Shown: positions 7,386 to 16,239 of the stretch, one piece after another | Layout of the letters: each line of letters starts with the position of its first letter | Position numbering within the stretch: the first letter of the stretch is position 1 | Assembly: GCF_000774145.1 (NCBI RefSeq) | Contig: NZ_KN322985.1 | Span: 836,710-900,709 of the forward strand | Origin: Pseudomonas mediterranea CFBP 5447 | GTDB taxonomy: Bacteria; Pseudomonadota; Gammaproteobacteria; Pseudomonadales; Pseudomonadaceae | Reading direction: 5' to 3' | Length of the DNA stretch: 64,000 nt | The notes under the pieces: generated by a model | Told to the model about the DNA's origin: nothing | Databases searched by the model: none | The model's input: only the letters and a program-made list of their open reading frames with translations | Made by a program: the position numbers and the translations under genes

Positions 7386-9095
7386 CTACCGCGGCTCGAT
7401 ATGGGCAATCATCAACTGCACCGTTTCCTGGCCACGAAACTCGTTGAGGTCGAGTTTGTAGGCCAGTTCGACCCAGCGCACCGTCGGGTTCGGCCAGACG
7501 TCGCGGTCGATGCCGAAGGCGATGCCATCGAGCTTCACCGAACCGCACTCGCTCTTGAGGACCACCTTCAGGTGCCGTTCGCCCACCACCCGCTGCTCCA
7601 CCAGCTGGAACACGCCGTGGAACATCGGCTCCGGAAAATGCTGGCCCCAGGGTCCGGCATGGCGCAGGGCCCGGGCCAGTTCCAGGTGGAATTCTTCCAC
7701 CGCCAGGGTGCCATCGGACAGCAGGCGCCCGGTCAGGTCTTCCTCACGCAATTGCCTGCGCACTTCCGCATCGAAAGCCTCGGCGAACAACGGGAAATTT
7801 GCCTCGGGCAATGACAGCCCCGCCGCCATGGCATGCCCGCCGTACTTGGTGATCAAGGTCGGATGCTGCGCCGCCACGACGCTCAGGGCGTCGCGAATAT
7901 GAAATCCCTGCACCGAACGGCCAGAGCCCTTGAGCATGCCGTCTCCGGCATCGGCGAAAGCAATGGTCGGACGGAAGTAACGCTCTTTCATGCGCGAGGC
8001 GAGGATGCCGATGACGCCCTGGTGCCATTGCGGATCGAACAGGCAGAGACCGAACGGCATCGACTCCACCGGCAGCTCCTTGAGCTGAGCCAACGCCTCA
8101 CGCTGCATGCCCTGCTCGATGGATTTGCGATCCTGGTTCATGCCATCCAGTTGCGCGGCCATCTCCCGGGCCTGCGCCTCGTCGTCGGTGAGCAGGCATT
8201 CGATGCCCAGGCTCATGTCGTCCAGGCGCCCCGCCGCATTCAGGCGCGGCCCCAGGATGAAGCCGAGATCGGTGGAGGTAATGCGCGAGTGATCACGCCT
8301 GGCCACTTCCAGGATGGCCTTGATGCCAGGGCGGGCGCGCCCGGCACGGATACGCTCCAGGCCCTGATGCACGAGGATCCGGTTGTTGGCGTCCAGAGGC
8401 ACCACGTCGGCCACACTGCCCAGGGCCACCAGGTCCAGCAGTTCACCGATGCTCGGCTGCGGCTTGCTGGCGTACCAACCCTGGCTGCGCAGCCGTGCGC
8501 GCAGGGCCATCAGCACATAGAAAATCACCCCGACACCGGCCAGCGCCTTGCTCGGGAATTCGCAGCCCGGCTGGTTCGGATTGACGATGGCATCGGCCGC
8601 CGGCAACTCGGTGCCCGGCAAGTGGTGGTCGGTCACCAGCACTTTGAGCCCGGCCGCTTTCGCGGCGGCCACGCCTTCCACGCTGGAAATGCCGTTATCC
8701 ACCGTGATCAGCAGTTGCGGCTCGCGGGTCAGGGCGACTTCGACGATTTCCGGGGTCAGCCCATAGCCGTATTCGAAGCGATTGGGCACCAGATAGTCGA
8801 CATGGGCCGCGCCCAGCAGGCGCAGCCCCAACAGGCCCACGGTACTGGCCGTCGCGCCGTCCGCATCGAAGTCGCCGACGATCAGGATCCGTTGGCGCTG
8901 CTCCAGGGCCGCCACCAGGAGATCCACCGCCGCATCGATGCCCTTGAGCTGCTGGAAGGGAATCAGGCGCGCCAGGCTCTTGTCCAGTTCGGCCTCGGAC
9001 TGCACGCCACGCGCCGCGTAAAGGCGGGTCAGCAGGGGCGGCAGGTCACCGAGGAACGGCAGGGTGTCGGGGAGCTGGCGGGGTTCTATGCGCAT
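7386..9095 (-). CDS. recJ: Single-stranded-DNA-specific exonuclease RecJ
   Basis: RecJ degrades single-stranded DNA 5' to 3' in recombination and mismatch repair. The 569-aa protein shows the DHH-superfamily metal motifs in order: GDFDADG, TVDNGIS, TDHHLP (the DHH itself) and the DHHA1 motif GGHAMAAG. The C-terminal OB-like region ends with VQLMIAHIEPR. The length is typical. It lies downstream of yaeQ on the same strand, with a REP pair in the 147-base gap, so it is probably cotranscribed. The gene order is as in other pseudomonads. Confidence 0.96.
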   Translation of the reverse strand: MRIEPRQLPDTLPFLGDLPPLLTRLYAARGVQSEAELDKSLARLIPFQQLKGIDAAVDLLVAALEQRQRILIVGDFDADGATASTVGLLGLRLLGAAHVDYLVPNRFEYGYGLTPEIVEVALTREPQLLITVDNGISSVEGVAAAKAAGLKVLVTDHHLPGTELPAADAIVNPNQPGCEFPSKALAGVGVIFYVLMALRARLRSQGWYASKPQPSIGELLDLVALGSVADVVPLDANNRILVHQGLERIRAGRARPGIKAILEVARRDHSRITSTDLGFILGPRLNAAGRLDDMSLGIECLLTDDEAQAREMAAQLDGMNQDRKSIEQGMQREALAQLKELPVESMPFGLCLFDPQWHQGVIGILASRMKERYFRPTIAFADAGDGMLKGSGRSVQGFHIRDALSVVAAQHPTLITKYGGHAMAAGLSLPEANFPLFAEAFDAEVRRQLREEDLTGRLLSDGTLAVEEFHLELARALRHAGPWGQHFPEPMFHGVFQLVEQRVVGERHLKVVLKSECGSVKLDGIAFGIDRDVWPNPTVRWVELAYKLDLNEFRGQETVQLMIAHIEPR

Positions 9096-9149
9096 GGGGA
9101 GACAGACATTCTTCTATGGGTCATTGAAACTATCGGCAAAAGAGCTGCA

Positions 9150-9238
9150 TGTGGGAGCGAGCCTGCTCGCGATAGCGGTATGTCAGTCGCTGAGTAGCGA
9201 GATCGTCCACCGCTATCGCGAGCAGGCTCGCTCCCACA
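9150..9238. repeat. REP pair (inverted)
   Basis: TGTGGGAGCGAGCCTGCTCG and its complement close a hairpin whose stem also includes CGATAGCGG/CCGCTATCG. It lies between yaeQ and recJ, inside the likely operon. Confidence 0.9.
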
Positions 9239-9242
9239 GAAA

Positions 9243-9785
9243 TCAACCACGCTCGCCCAGCAACCATTGCAACTGGACTTCATGCTGGCCACGGTCGTCG
9301 GTCACGAACACTGTCCCTTCGCTGATCATGACATCCCACTTGATCACGCGGGGCATGTCCTGGGCCAGGGTTTCCAGCACGTCCTGGGGCACGGCGGCGA
9401 TGTTGACGTTCTTCAGGCCCTTTATCGCCGGGATCACCTTGCCTTCCCAGACCCGCAGGCTGCCATAAGCCAGCAGGCTGGTGCGTTCGGTACGGCGGGA
9501 GCACCAGGTCAGGCGATCGACGTCGGGCTGACCGACTTCAATCCAGTGCAGCACCCGGTCATCCAGGCTTTTTTCCCACAGCGCTGGTTCATCGACATCT
9601 GACAGACCGCGACCAAACGACAGCAGCTCGTTGTACCAGAGCGCGTAGGCCAACAGTCGCACGGTCATGCGCTCCTCGGTTTCCGAAGGATGGCGGGCGA
9701 TGGTTTGCTTCACATTCTCGTAGACGTTGCGGTCGAGGTCGGTGAGGTTCAGTTCAAACTTGTAGGTCGTGGACGGCTGGGCCAT
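9243..9785 (-). CDS. yaeQ: YaeQ family protein
   Basis: A 180-aa YaeQ protein, a compact PD-(D/E)XK-like fold of uncertain role that has been linked to transcript elongation in older work on RfaH suppression. Family motifs are the start MAQPSTTYKFELNLTDLDR, HPSETEERMTVRLLAYALWY, and the end VQLQWLLGERG. The ATG at 9785 is used because the upstream part of the frame is not family-like. The divergent CoA-transferase gene begins 147 bases away. The biochemical function is not established. Confidence 0.93.
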   Translation of the reverse strand: MAQPSTTYKFELNLTDLDRNVYENVKQTIARHPSETEERMTVRLLAYALWYNELLSFGRGLSDVDEPALWEKSLDDRVLHWIEVGQPDVDRLTWCSRRTERTSLLAYGSLRVWEGKVIPAIKGLKNVNIAAVPQDVLETLAQDMPRVIKWDVMISEGTVFVTDDRGQHEVQLQWLLGERG

Positions 9786-9931
9786 GAACGGGCTTCTTGA
9801 TACGTGGAAAGGCGGCAAGTCTAACCGATGAAACGGCAAATCCACGAATTGCCGACCATCAACCTGCGGCGACTGGCGCTGGCCTATGATAAAACGCTCC
9901 ATTCGTTCCGTTTTGTCCTACAGGATCTTTC

Positions 9932-11131
9932 ATGTCGCTCACAGCCAAACCCCTCGCCGGGGTCAAAGTCATCGAACTCGGCACCCTGATCGCCGGGCCT
10001 TTTGCCTCGCGGATCTGTGCGGAATTCGGTGCCGAAGTGGTCAAGGTCGAGTCGCCCGACGGCGGTGACCCGCTGCGCAAGTGGCGCAAGTTGTATGAAG
10101 GCACCTCCCTGTGGTGGTTCGTCCAGGCGCGCAACAAGAAATCTCTGACCCTGAACCTGAAACATCCCGACGGCCTGGCGATCCTGAAACAGTTGATTGG
10201 CGAAGCCGACATCCTGATCGAGAACTTTCGCCCCGGCGTACTGGAAAAGCTCGGCCTGGGCTGGGAGGTTCTGCACGCACTGAATCCGAAGCTGGTGATG
10301 GTGCGCCTCTCCGGGTTCGGCCAGACCGGGCCGATGAAAGATCAGCCCGGGTTCGGCGCAGTGGGCGAATCCATGGGCGGCCTGCGTTACATCACCGGGT
10401 TCGAAGACCGCCCGCCGGTGCGCACCGGGATTTCCATCGGTGACTCCATTGCCGCCCTCTGGGGCGTGATTGGCGCACTGATGGCCCTGCGTCATCGCGA
10501 AGTCAACGGCGGCAGCGGACAAGTGGTGGACGTGGCGTTGTACGAGGCGATATTCGCCATGATGGAAAGCATGGTGCCGGAGTTCGACGTGTTCGGTTTC
10601 ATCCGCGAGCGCACCGGCAATATCATGCCCGGTATCACCCCGTCGTCGATTCACACCAGCGCCGATGGCAAGCACGTGCAGATCGGCGCCAATGGCGACG
10701 CGATCTTCAAGCGGTTCATGCAACTTATCGGTCGTGACGACCTGGCCGATGACCCGCAACTGGCCAGCAACGACGGCCGTGACAGTCGCCGCGACGAGCT
10801 GTACGGCGTCATAGACCGCTGGGTCAATTCACTGCCGCTCGATACCGTCATCGAACAGTTGAACCGCGCAGACGTGCCGGCCAGCCGGATCTTCAGCGCC
10901 GAAGACATGTTCAACGACCCACAATTCCTGGCCCGTGAAATGTTCCTGCAAGCCAAGCTGCCGGACGGCAAGGCGTTCAAGATGCCGGGCATCGTACCGA
11001 AACTGTCCGACACGCCGGGCAGCGCCGAATGGGTCGGGCCCACGCTCGGGGAACATAATGCCCAGGTGCTTGGCGAACTTGGCTACGATGCGCAGCAAGT
11101 CGCTCGCCTGCGCGCGGAGGGGGCGATCTGA
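9932..11131 (+). CDS. CaiB/BaiF family (class III) CoA-transferase
   Basis: This 399-aa class III CoA-transferase would move CoA between carboxylic acids through an aspartyl-CoA intermediate. The N-terminal signature GVKVIELGTLIAGPFASRICA and the glycine-rich MVRLSGFGQTGPMKDQPGF are present. The catalytic aspartate aligns with D171 in ISIGDSIAAL, which corresponds to D169 of formyl-CoA transferase and CaiB. The C-terminal part (VPASRIFSAEDMFNDPQFLARE) is also typical. In pseudomonads similar genes are often annotated for succinyl- or acetyl-CoA transfer to dicarboxylates, but no neighbour fixes the substrate. A terminator follows. Confidence 0.9.
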   Translation: MSLTAKPLAGVKVIELGTLIAGPFASRICAEFGAEVVKVESPDGGDPLRKWRKLYEGTSLWWFVQARNKKSLTLNLKHPDGLAILKQLIGEADILIENFRPGVLEKLGLGWEVLHALNPKLVMVRLSGFGQTGPMKDQPGFGAVGESMGGLRYITGFEDRPPVRTGISIGDSIAALWGVIGALMALRHREVNGGSGQVVDVALYEAIFAMMESMVPEFDVFGFIRERTGNIMPGITPSSIHTSADGKHVQIGANGDAIFKRFMQLIGRDDLADDPQLASNDGRDSRRDELYGVIDRWVNSLPLDTVIEQLNRADVPASRIFSAEDMFNDPQFLAREMFLQAKLPDGKAFKMPGIVPKLSDTPGSAEWVGPTLGEHNAQVLGELGYDAQQVARLRAEGAI

Positions 11132-11198
11132 AGCTGCCGAACGTGGAACCGCCCGTTGGGCCTTTCCACGTCGGGCAGGAAAACGACAGGCAAAAAGA

Positions 11199-11230
11199 AA
11201 CCCCGAGAAGTGGGGAGACGACTCGGGGTT
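11199..11230 (+). terminator. Terminator-like hairpin after the CoA-transferase gene
   Basis: AACCCCGAG pairs perfectly with CTCGGGGTT across a 14-base loop. The following T-run is weak, so confidence is moderate. Confidence 0.6.
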
Positions 11231-11346
11231 AAACGTGACCATTCGAGGTCCGTGCAACAAGCGACAAGCACCGGAGCACAATGCTCGATCTTGCTGGTAA
11301 AAGGTCTGACTCCACAGGTGGTAGGAAGGTTCCCACAACCTGCCAT

Positions 11347-11634
11347 TCAATTCGCTGCGGTCATGACCTTGTCGCGATCCAGATTACGCAGTGCCGCGAT
11401 CACACAGGGCTCCAGGCGCCCCTCGGCGATCAATACATCCCGATGCAGACCATCGACCACATCCGTCAGTTGACGCTTGTCGGTCAATTGCGCCTGATTG
11501 AACACCCGCTCAACCATGATGGCTCCAGAAGCATTCTTCAGCGTCACAAGGCATTCGCCACCGGCGCCGGACGGGGTCAGCGTGACCTGATACGGGCTCA
11601 AAGCCTCACCCAGCAATAGGCTGATACTTTCCAT
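11347..11634 (-). CDS. DUF3509 family protein
   Basis: A 95-aa protein of the DUF3509 type, a family that is essentially confined to Pseudomonas and has no known role. The start MESISLLLGEALSPYQVTL has GAAGGG upstream, and the frame upstream of it is not conserved-looking. The pattern is a short helix, a beta-rich middle (CLVTLKNASGAIMVERVFN), then a helical segment and the end RNLDRDKVMTAAN. It lies 163 bases after the truncated sensor gene on the same strand. No signal peptide is seen. Confidence 0.8.
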   Translation of the reverse strand: MESISLLLGEALSPYQVTLTPSGAGGECLVTLKNASGAIMVERVFNQAQLTDKRQLTDVVDGLHRDVLIAEGRLEPCVIAALRNLDRDKVMTAAN

Positions 11635-11797
11635 TCGATCACCCTTCAATAGTCCGAAAACAACTGCGTGTACACAGTAAATGACCGTGGGCCGCAGCAG
11701 AAAGTTCGTCAGCGCACCGAACCGGCGCTGTTCAACCGAGCATGCGCGTTCAATATGACAGGGAAACAACAGCGTTCGCGGGCAACGCGTACTTGCA

Positions 11798-13168
11798 TCA
11801 GGCCAGGATCCTCTGCGAACGCCGCCATCGCCGCCCGGCATCGCTCCAGCCGCCCAGAAGACCGCGCAACTGTCCATCGGCGCCGTAGAACGGCACCGAC
11901 CAATGGTGGATATCCCGTAACCCACTATTGAACATCACCTGGCGGTCGCTGAAGCGGGACTGTCCGGTTCGCAGCTGCTCCATCATTTCTCCGTGCAGCA
12001 ATTCGGCGGTGGCCGCCGGAAACGCGGGGCAGTCGGTCAGTCGTGTTCCTCGCAGCTTTTCGAAGCGGGTCGCGAACTGTTCTTCGTAGCTCTTGTTGCA
12101 CATGAGCAGGCGTCCCTCCAGATCACGGATGAAAATCGGATCGGGGATGGCATCCATCAAGGCCCTCTGGAGCATCACCTGGTCGCTGAGCACCGCTTCG
12201 GCCTTTTGACGTTGATCGATCTGTATCTGCAGGCGGCGACTCCACAGCAGCGACAGAAGACCGGAGACGCCGAGCACGACGACGCACCAGTAGCCCCACT
12301 GGGACACCCGCAACCAAAGCGACGGCGTCTTGCTGGGGATGACACCCGCCATCCACTTGGAACGCAGGGCACGCATTTCCTCGGCCGGAAACGCTTCCAG
12401 TGCCTTGTTCAGGATACTCAGCAGCGGCAGCAGATCCTGACGTACAGCCAGATAGTCCGGCTCCCACTTGCCATCGAGGTTTTTTCCTACCTTCAACTGT
12501 CCTGCCGGATAGAGATGCACCCCGGTTTCGTTTTCGATGGTGGCATGGGCTTCGCCACTTTCGACCAGCGCCCTCGCTTCTGCGTAGGTCTTGACCGTGC
12601 GCAGCGCGACGGTGGGGTGATCACGGCGGATTTCCGTCTCCAGGGCATGCCGCGCCGGCAGCGCCAGGATCTTCCCCTCCAGCTGTTCCAGCGAACGGAG
12701 CGCCGGCTCTCCGTCGCGACCGACGAATACCCAGCCGGAACCGCCAAAAGCATGACTGAAGTTGAGGAAATCCCGGCGTTCGTCGTTCATCGCCATGGTG
12801 GTCGTCATGTCGGCCTCGCCCCGTTCCAGCATCGCCAGCAACTGGTCGGGAGAGAACGACTCCCGGTGTACGAATTCGAGGCCCGTCATGCGTGCAATGC
12901 GCAAGAGAATGTCGTTGTTCAGGCCGTTCCATTGCCCACGTTCATTCTTGAACAGGTACAACGGAAACTGCATCGAGGCCACGACGACCCTGGGGTGCTC
13001 CTGGATCCACTGCAATTCCTGCGCGTCCAGCACCAGCCGCTCGCCGGACTGAAATGGCGGCGCTTCAAAGGCTGCCAATTGTGCCGCCACGCTCCATTGC
13101 ATCCAGCACATCAAGACCAGCCCTGTCATCCAGCTCAGTGCTGGTTTGCATTTGATAAAAAACAACAT
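11798..13168 (-). CDS. BvgS/EvgS-like sensor truncated after its PAS domain
   Basis: In order the 456-aa product has a signal or anchor sequence, a periplasmic SBP_bac_3 (VFT) domain (about residues 45-265, with RVVVASMQFPLYLF and GEADMTTTMAMNDERRDFLNFS), one membrane helix (about 285-305, YWCVVVLGVSGLLSLLW), and a PAS domain (LMDAIPDPIFIRDLEGRLL). In BvgS relatives a histidine kinase, receiver and HPt follow; here translation stops soon after LRGLLGGWSD. No kinase is found in the other frames or further downstream. The ATG at 13168 has AAGGAA at good spacing, better than 13174. It is either a pseudogene remnant or a kinase-less sensor. Confidence 0.75.
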   Translation of the reverse strand: MLFFIKCKPALSWMTGLVLMCWMQWSVAAQLAAFEAPPFQSGERLVLDAQELQWIQEHPRVVVASMQFPLYLFKNERGQWNGLNNDILLRIARMTGLEFVHRESFSPDQLLAMLERGEADMTTTMAMNDERRDFLNFSHAFGGSGWVFVGRDGEPALRSLEQLEGKILALPARHALETEIRRDHPTVALRTVKTYAEARALVESGEAHATIENETGVHLYPAGQLKVGKNLDGKWEPDYLAVRQDLLPLLSILNKALEAFPAEEMRALRSKWMAGVIPSKTPSLWLRVSQWGYWCVVVLGVSGLLSLLWSRRLQIQIDQRQKAEAVLSDQVMLQRALMDAIPDPIFIRDLEGRLLMCNKSYEEQFATRFEKLRGTRLTDCPAFPAATAELLHGEMMEQLRTGQSRFSDRQVMFNSGLRDIHHWSVPFYGADGQLRGLLGGWSDAGRRWRRSQRILA

Positions 13169-13243
13169 CTGCATTTCCTTCGAGATGACTCGCCCGTCCC
13201 TCCCAGGGGCGAAAACCCGATCAGTTTGGCATGCAGAAACAAG

Positions 13244-13267
13244 AAAGCCCGTCAGGAGACGGGCTTC
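13244..13267 (-). terminator. Terminator upstream of the truncated sensor gene
   Basis: On the minus strand AAGCCCGTC pairs with GACGGGCTT over four bases and is followed by TTCTTG. It is 23 bases downstream of the thrC stop. Confidence 0.85.
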
Positions 13268-13289
13268 AAAATGTGACAGGTTTCAGCGA

Positions 13290-14699
13290 TCAGAGAGGCT
13301 TGCCGCGGTTGCCATGCTGACTGACAAAGGCCTGCACGGCTTTCAGGTCATTAGGCAGCACTGTGCAGCGCTCTTCTCGCTCAAACAAATCCGAAAGATG
13401 TGCAGGTAGTTCAAGCGCTTTTCCTACACCCGCTTTCTCCACCGCTTCCGGGAACTTGACCGGGTGAGCGGTCCCCAGGATCACCATGGGGATATCCAGG
13501 CTGCGGCGGCACTCACGGGCAGCCCGCACGCCGATGGCGGTGTGCGGATCAAGCAGCTCGCCGCTCTGCCCGAACACCTCGGCAATGGTTTCGCAAGTCT
13601 GCGCGTCATCCACTGCCAGGGAGTCGAACAACTTGCGGGCTTCGGTCCAGCGCTCGGCCTCGACGCTGAAACCGCCACCTTGGCGGAAACTGTCCATCAG
13701 GCCGGCAATCGCCGCACCGTTGCGACCGTGCAGGTCGAACAACAAGCGCTCGAAGTTCGACGACACCATGATGTCCATGGAAGGCGACAGCGTGGCGTGC
13801 AGGGTTTCCTTGACGTACTGGTTGCCGCTCATGAAGCGGTGCAGGATGTCGTTGCGGTTGGTGGCGACGATCAATTGATTGATCGGCAGGCCCATGTTGC
13901 GCGCCAGGTAGCCGGCGAAGATGTCGCCAAAGTTGCCGGTAGGCACCGAGAACGACACCGAACGGGCCGGACCGCCCAGTTGCAGGGCCGCGTGGAAGTA
14001 ATAAACGATCTGGGCCATGATCCGCGCCCAGTTGATCGAGTTCACTGCCACCAGCCGCGTGCCCTTGAGGAAGCCCTGGTCGGCGAAACTGGCCTTGACC
14101 ATTTCCTGGCAGTCATCGAAGTTGCCTTCGATGGCGATGTTGTGGATGTTATCGCCGAAGATCGTCGTCATCTGCCGGCGTTGCACTTCCGAGACACGGT
14201 TGTGCGGATGCAGGATGAAGATGTCGACGTTCTCGCAGTGCTTGCAGCCTTCGATGGCGGCCGAGCCGGTGTCGCCGGAGGTAGCCCCGACGATGACCAC
14301 ACGCTCGCCACGCTTTTGCAGCACGTAGTCCAGCAGACGACCGAGCAGTTGCAGGGCGAAATCCTTGAACGCCAGGGTCGGTCCGTGGAACAGCTCCATC
14401 ACCCATTCGTTACCGTTGAGCTGACGCAGCGGGGCAATGGCGTTGTGGGAAAAGACGCCATAGGTCTCTTCCAGGATCTTCTTGAAGTCGGCGTCCGGGA
14501 TGCTGCCGGTGACGAACGGGCGCATGACCCGGAAAGCCAGCTCGTGATACGGCAGGCCGGCCCAGGAGGCAATTTCTTCCTGGGTGAAACGCGGCAGATT
14601 TTCCGGCACGTAGAGGCCGCCATCCGTGGCCAGGCCGGCCAGCAGGACATCTTCGAAATTCAGGGCCGGTGCCTGGCCGCGGGTGCTGATATAGCGCAT
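13290..14699 (-). CDS. thrC: Threonine synthase
   Basis: ThrC converts O-phosphohomoserine to threonine with PLP in the cytoplasm. The 469-aa protein begins MRYISTRGQAPALNFEDVLL, as expected. The PLP lysine lies in PTLAFKDFALQLLG, and the phosphate-binding loop reads GATSGDTGSAAIEG. It is the last gene of a minus-strand run xerD-dsbC-hom-thrC, with hom 103 bases upstream and a repeat of the AAGCTTGAAGC family in that gap. The pathway step follows directly on homoserine dehydrogenase and the kinase encoded elsewhere. A strong terminator follows. Confidence 0.97.
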   Translation of the reverse strand: MRYISTRGQAPALNFEDVLLAGLATDGGLYVPENLPRFTQEEIASWAGLPYHELAFRVMRPFVTGSIPDADFKKILEETYGVFSHNAIAPLRQLNGNEWVMELFHGPTLAFKDFALQLLGRLLDYVLQKRGERVVIVGATSGDTGSAAIEGCKHCENVDIFILHPHNRVSEVQRRQMTTIFGDNIHNIAIEGNFDDCQEMVKASFADQGFLKGTRLVAVNSINWARIMAQIVYYFHAALQLGGPARSVSFSVPTGNFGDIFAGYLARNMGLPINQLIVATNRNDILHRFMSGNQYVKETLHATLSPSMDIMVSSNFERLLFDLHGRNGAAIAGLMDSFRQGGGFSVEAERWTEARKLFDSLAVDDAQTCETIAEVFGQSGELLDPHTAIGVRAARECRRSLDIPMVILGTAHPVKFPEAVEKAGVGKALELPAHLSDLFEREERCTVLPNDLKAVQAFVSQHGNRGKPL

Positions 14700-14720
14700 G
14701 GGGACAAACCTTTGGTTTGA

Positions 14721-14800
14721 GCTTCGAGCTTCAAGCTACAAGCTACAAGTAGAAGCGATCCGCTTTCAACTTGTAGCTTGTGGCTTGCCGCCTGCAGCTG
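14721..14800. repeat. Second-family inverted repeat (AAGCTACAAGC type) inside the hom-thrC operon
   Basis: The left arm GAGCTTCAAGCTACAAGC faces GCTTGTGGCTTG-type sequence on the right (ACTTGTAGCTTGTGGCTTGC), with a core of about 20 bases. It fills most of the gap between hom and thrC. A related element lies between guaB and guaA. Confidence 0.75.
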
Positions 14801-14802
14801 AA

Positions 14803-16107
14803 TTAATTCAGATGTTCGACGCGGATACGGACCACAGGGCCAACGACGTCCTGCAGCGCCTCCAGCGCAGCGATGGCGTCGTTGATACGCTGCTCGAGCA
14901 CGCGGTGGGTCAGCAGGATCATCGGCACCAGGCCGTCGTGCTCCTCGACTTCCTTCTGCATGATCGACTCGATGTTGATGCCGCGCTCCGACAGGATGCT
15001 CGCCACCTGGGCCAGTACGCCCGGATGGTCCTTGGCCTGGATGCGCAAGTAGTAGGCACTTTCGCACGCTTCGATCGGAAGAATCGGATGAGCCGACAGC
15101 GAGTCCGGTTGGAACGCCAGGTGCGGCACACGGTTTTCCGGATCGGACGTCATGGCGCGTACCACGTCCACCAGGTCGGCCACGACCGACGAGGCGGTCG
15201 GTTCCATGCCGGCGCCGGCGCCGTAGAACAGGGTCGAACCAGAGGCATCGCCGTTGACCATCACGGCGTTCATCACACCGTTGACGTTGGCGAGCAGGCG
15301 GTCGGCCGGGATCAGCGTCGGATGCACGCGCAGCTCGATGCCGCTGGCGGTGCTGCGGGCAACCCCCAGGTGCTTGATGCGGTAGCCCAGAGCTTCGGCA
15401 TAGTTCACGTCAGCGGTGGTCAACTGGGTGATGCCTTCGGTGTAGGCCTTGTCGAACTGCAGCGGGATACCAAAGGCGATGGACGCCAGGATCGTCAGCT
15501 TGTGTGCCGCATCGATGCCTTCCACGTCGAACGTTGGATCGGCCTCGGCGTAACCCAGGGCCTGGGCTTCGGTGAGCACGTCTTCGAAGGTCCGGCCTTT
15601 CTCGCGCATTTCGGTGAGAATGAAGTTACCGGTGCCGTTGATGATACCGGCTACCCAATTGATGCGGTTGGCCGACAGGCCTTCACGGATCGCCTTGATC
15701 ACCGGGATGCCACCGGCCACGGCGGCTTCGAACGCCACGATCACGCCTTTTTCACGGGCCTTGGCGAAGATTTCGTTACCGTGCACCGCGATCAGCGCCT
15801 TGTTGGCGGTGACTACGTGCTTGCCGTTCTCGATGGCCTTGAGCACCAGCTCACGGGCAACGGTGTAGCCGCCCATCAACTCGATGACGATATCGACTTC
15901 AGGGTTGGCCGCCACGGCAAATACGTCGTTGGTAATCGAAATACCGGTCGTCTGGAACTGAGGCTTTGGCGTACGCATGGCAATTTGTGCCACTTCGATT
16001 CCACGCCCGGCGCGGCGGGCAATCTCCTCGGCGTTACGCTGAAGTACGTTGAAGGTGCCGCCACCGACGGTACCTAACCCACAGATGCCTACTTTGACCG
16101 GATTCAC
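14803..16107 (-). CDS. hom: Homoserine dehydrogenase
   Basis: Hom reduces aspartate-semialdehyde to homoserine with NAD(P)H, the branch to threonine and methionine. The 434-aa protein has the Rossmann start VKVGICGLGTVGGGTFNVL, the catalytic region AGIINGTGNFILTEM, and a C-terminal ACT domain (YYLRIQAKDHPGVLAQVASI) that usually gives threonine feedback. The start is GTG at 16107 with GGGAG upstream; the frame continues to 16167 without a family match. dsbC lies 132 bases upstream, and three tandem hairpins occupy that gap. Confidence 0.96.
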   Translation of the reverse strand: MNPVKVGICGLGTVGGGTFNVLQRNAEEIARRAGRGIEVAQIAMRTPKPQFQTTGISITNDVFAVAANPEVDIVIELMGGYTVARELVLKAIENGKHVVTANKALIAVHGNEIFAKAREKGVIVAFEAAVAGGIPVIKAIREGLSANRINWVAGIINGTGNFILTEMREKGRTFEDVLTEAQALGYAEADPTFDVEGIDAAHKLTILASIAFGIPLQFDKAYTEGITQLTTADVNYAEALGYRIKHLGVARSTASGIELRVHPTLIPADRLLANVNGVMNAVMVNGDASGSTLFYGAGAGMEPTASSVVADLVDVVRAMTSDPENRVPHLAFQPDSLSAHPILPIEACESAYYLRIQAKDHPGVLAQVASILSERGINIESIMQKEVEEHDGLVPMILLTHRVLEQRINDAIAALEALQDVVGPVVRIRVEHLN

Positions 16108-16124
16108 TCTTGACTCCCCATGAA

Positions 16125-16207
16125 ACGGCCGACACAAGGTCGGCCGTGAAATACAGCCGCGCAGCAACGCGGCTCTGCGTTTAACGGCCCGGCGAAGGTT
16201 TTCGCCG
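16125..16207 (-). other. Three tandem hairpins in the dsbC-hom gap
   Basis: Three perfect or near-perfect stems follow each other: ACGGCCGAC/GTCGGCCGT at 16125-16147, AGCCGCG/CGCGGCT at 16155-16174, and GGCGAA/TTCGCC at 16192-16207. On the same strand an 18-codon open frame starts just after dsbC (ATG at about 16238, peptide ending RRKPSPGR) and stops at the third hairpin. No threonine or isoleucine codon cluster is seen, so classical attenuation is not supported. Confidence 0.5.
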
Positions 16208-16239
16208 AGCCATGCTCTTCATCAGCACATGGCCCATGA

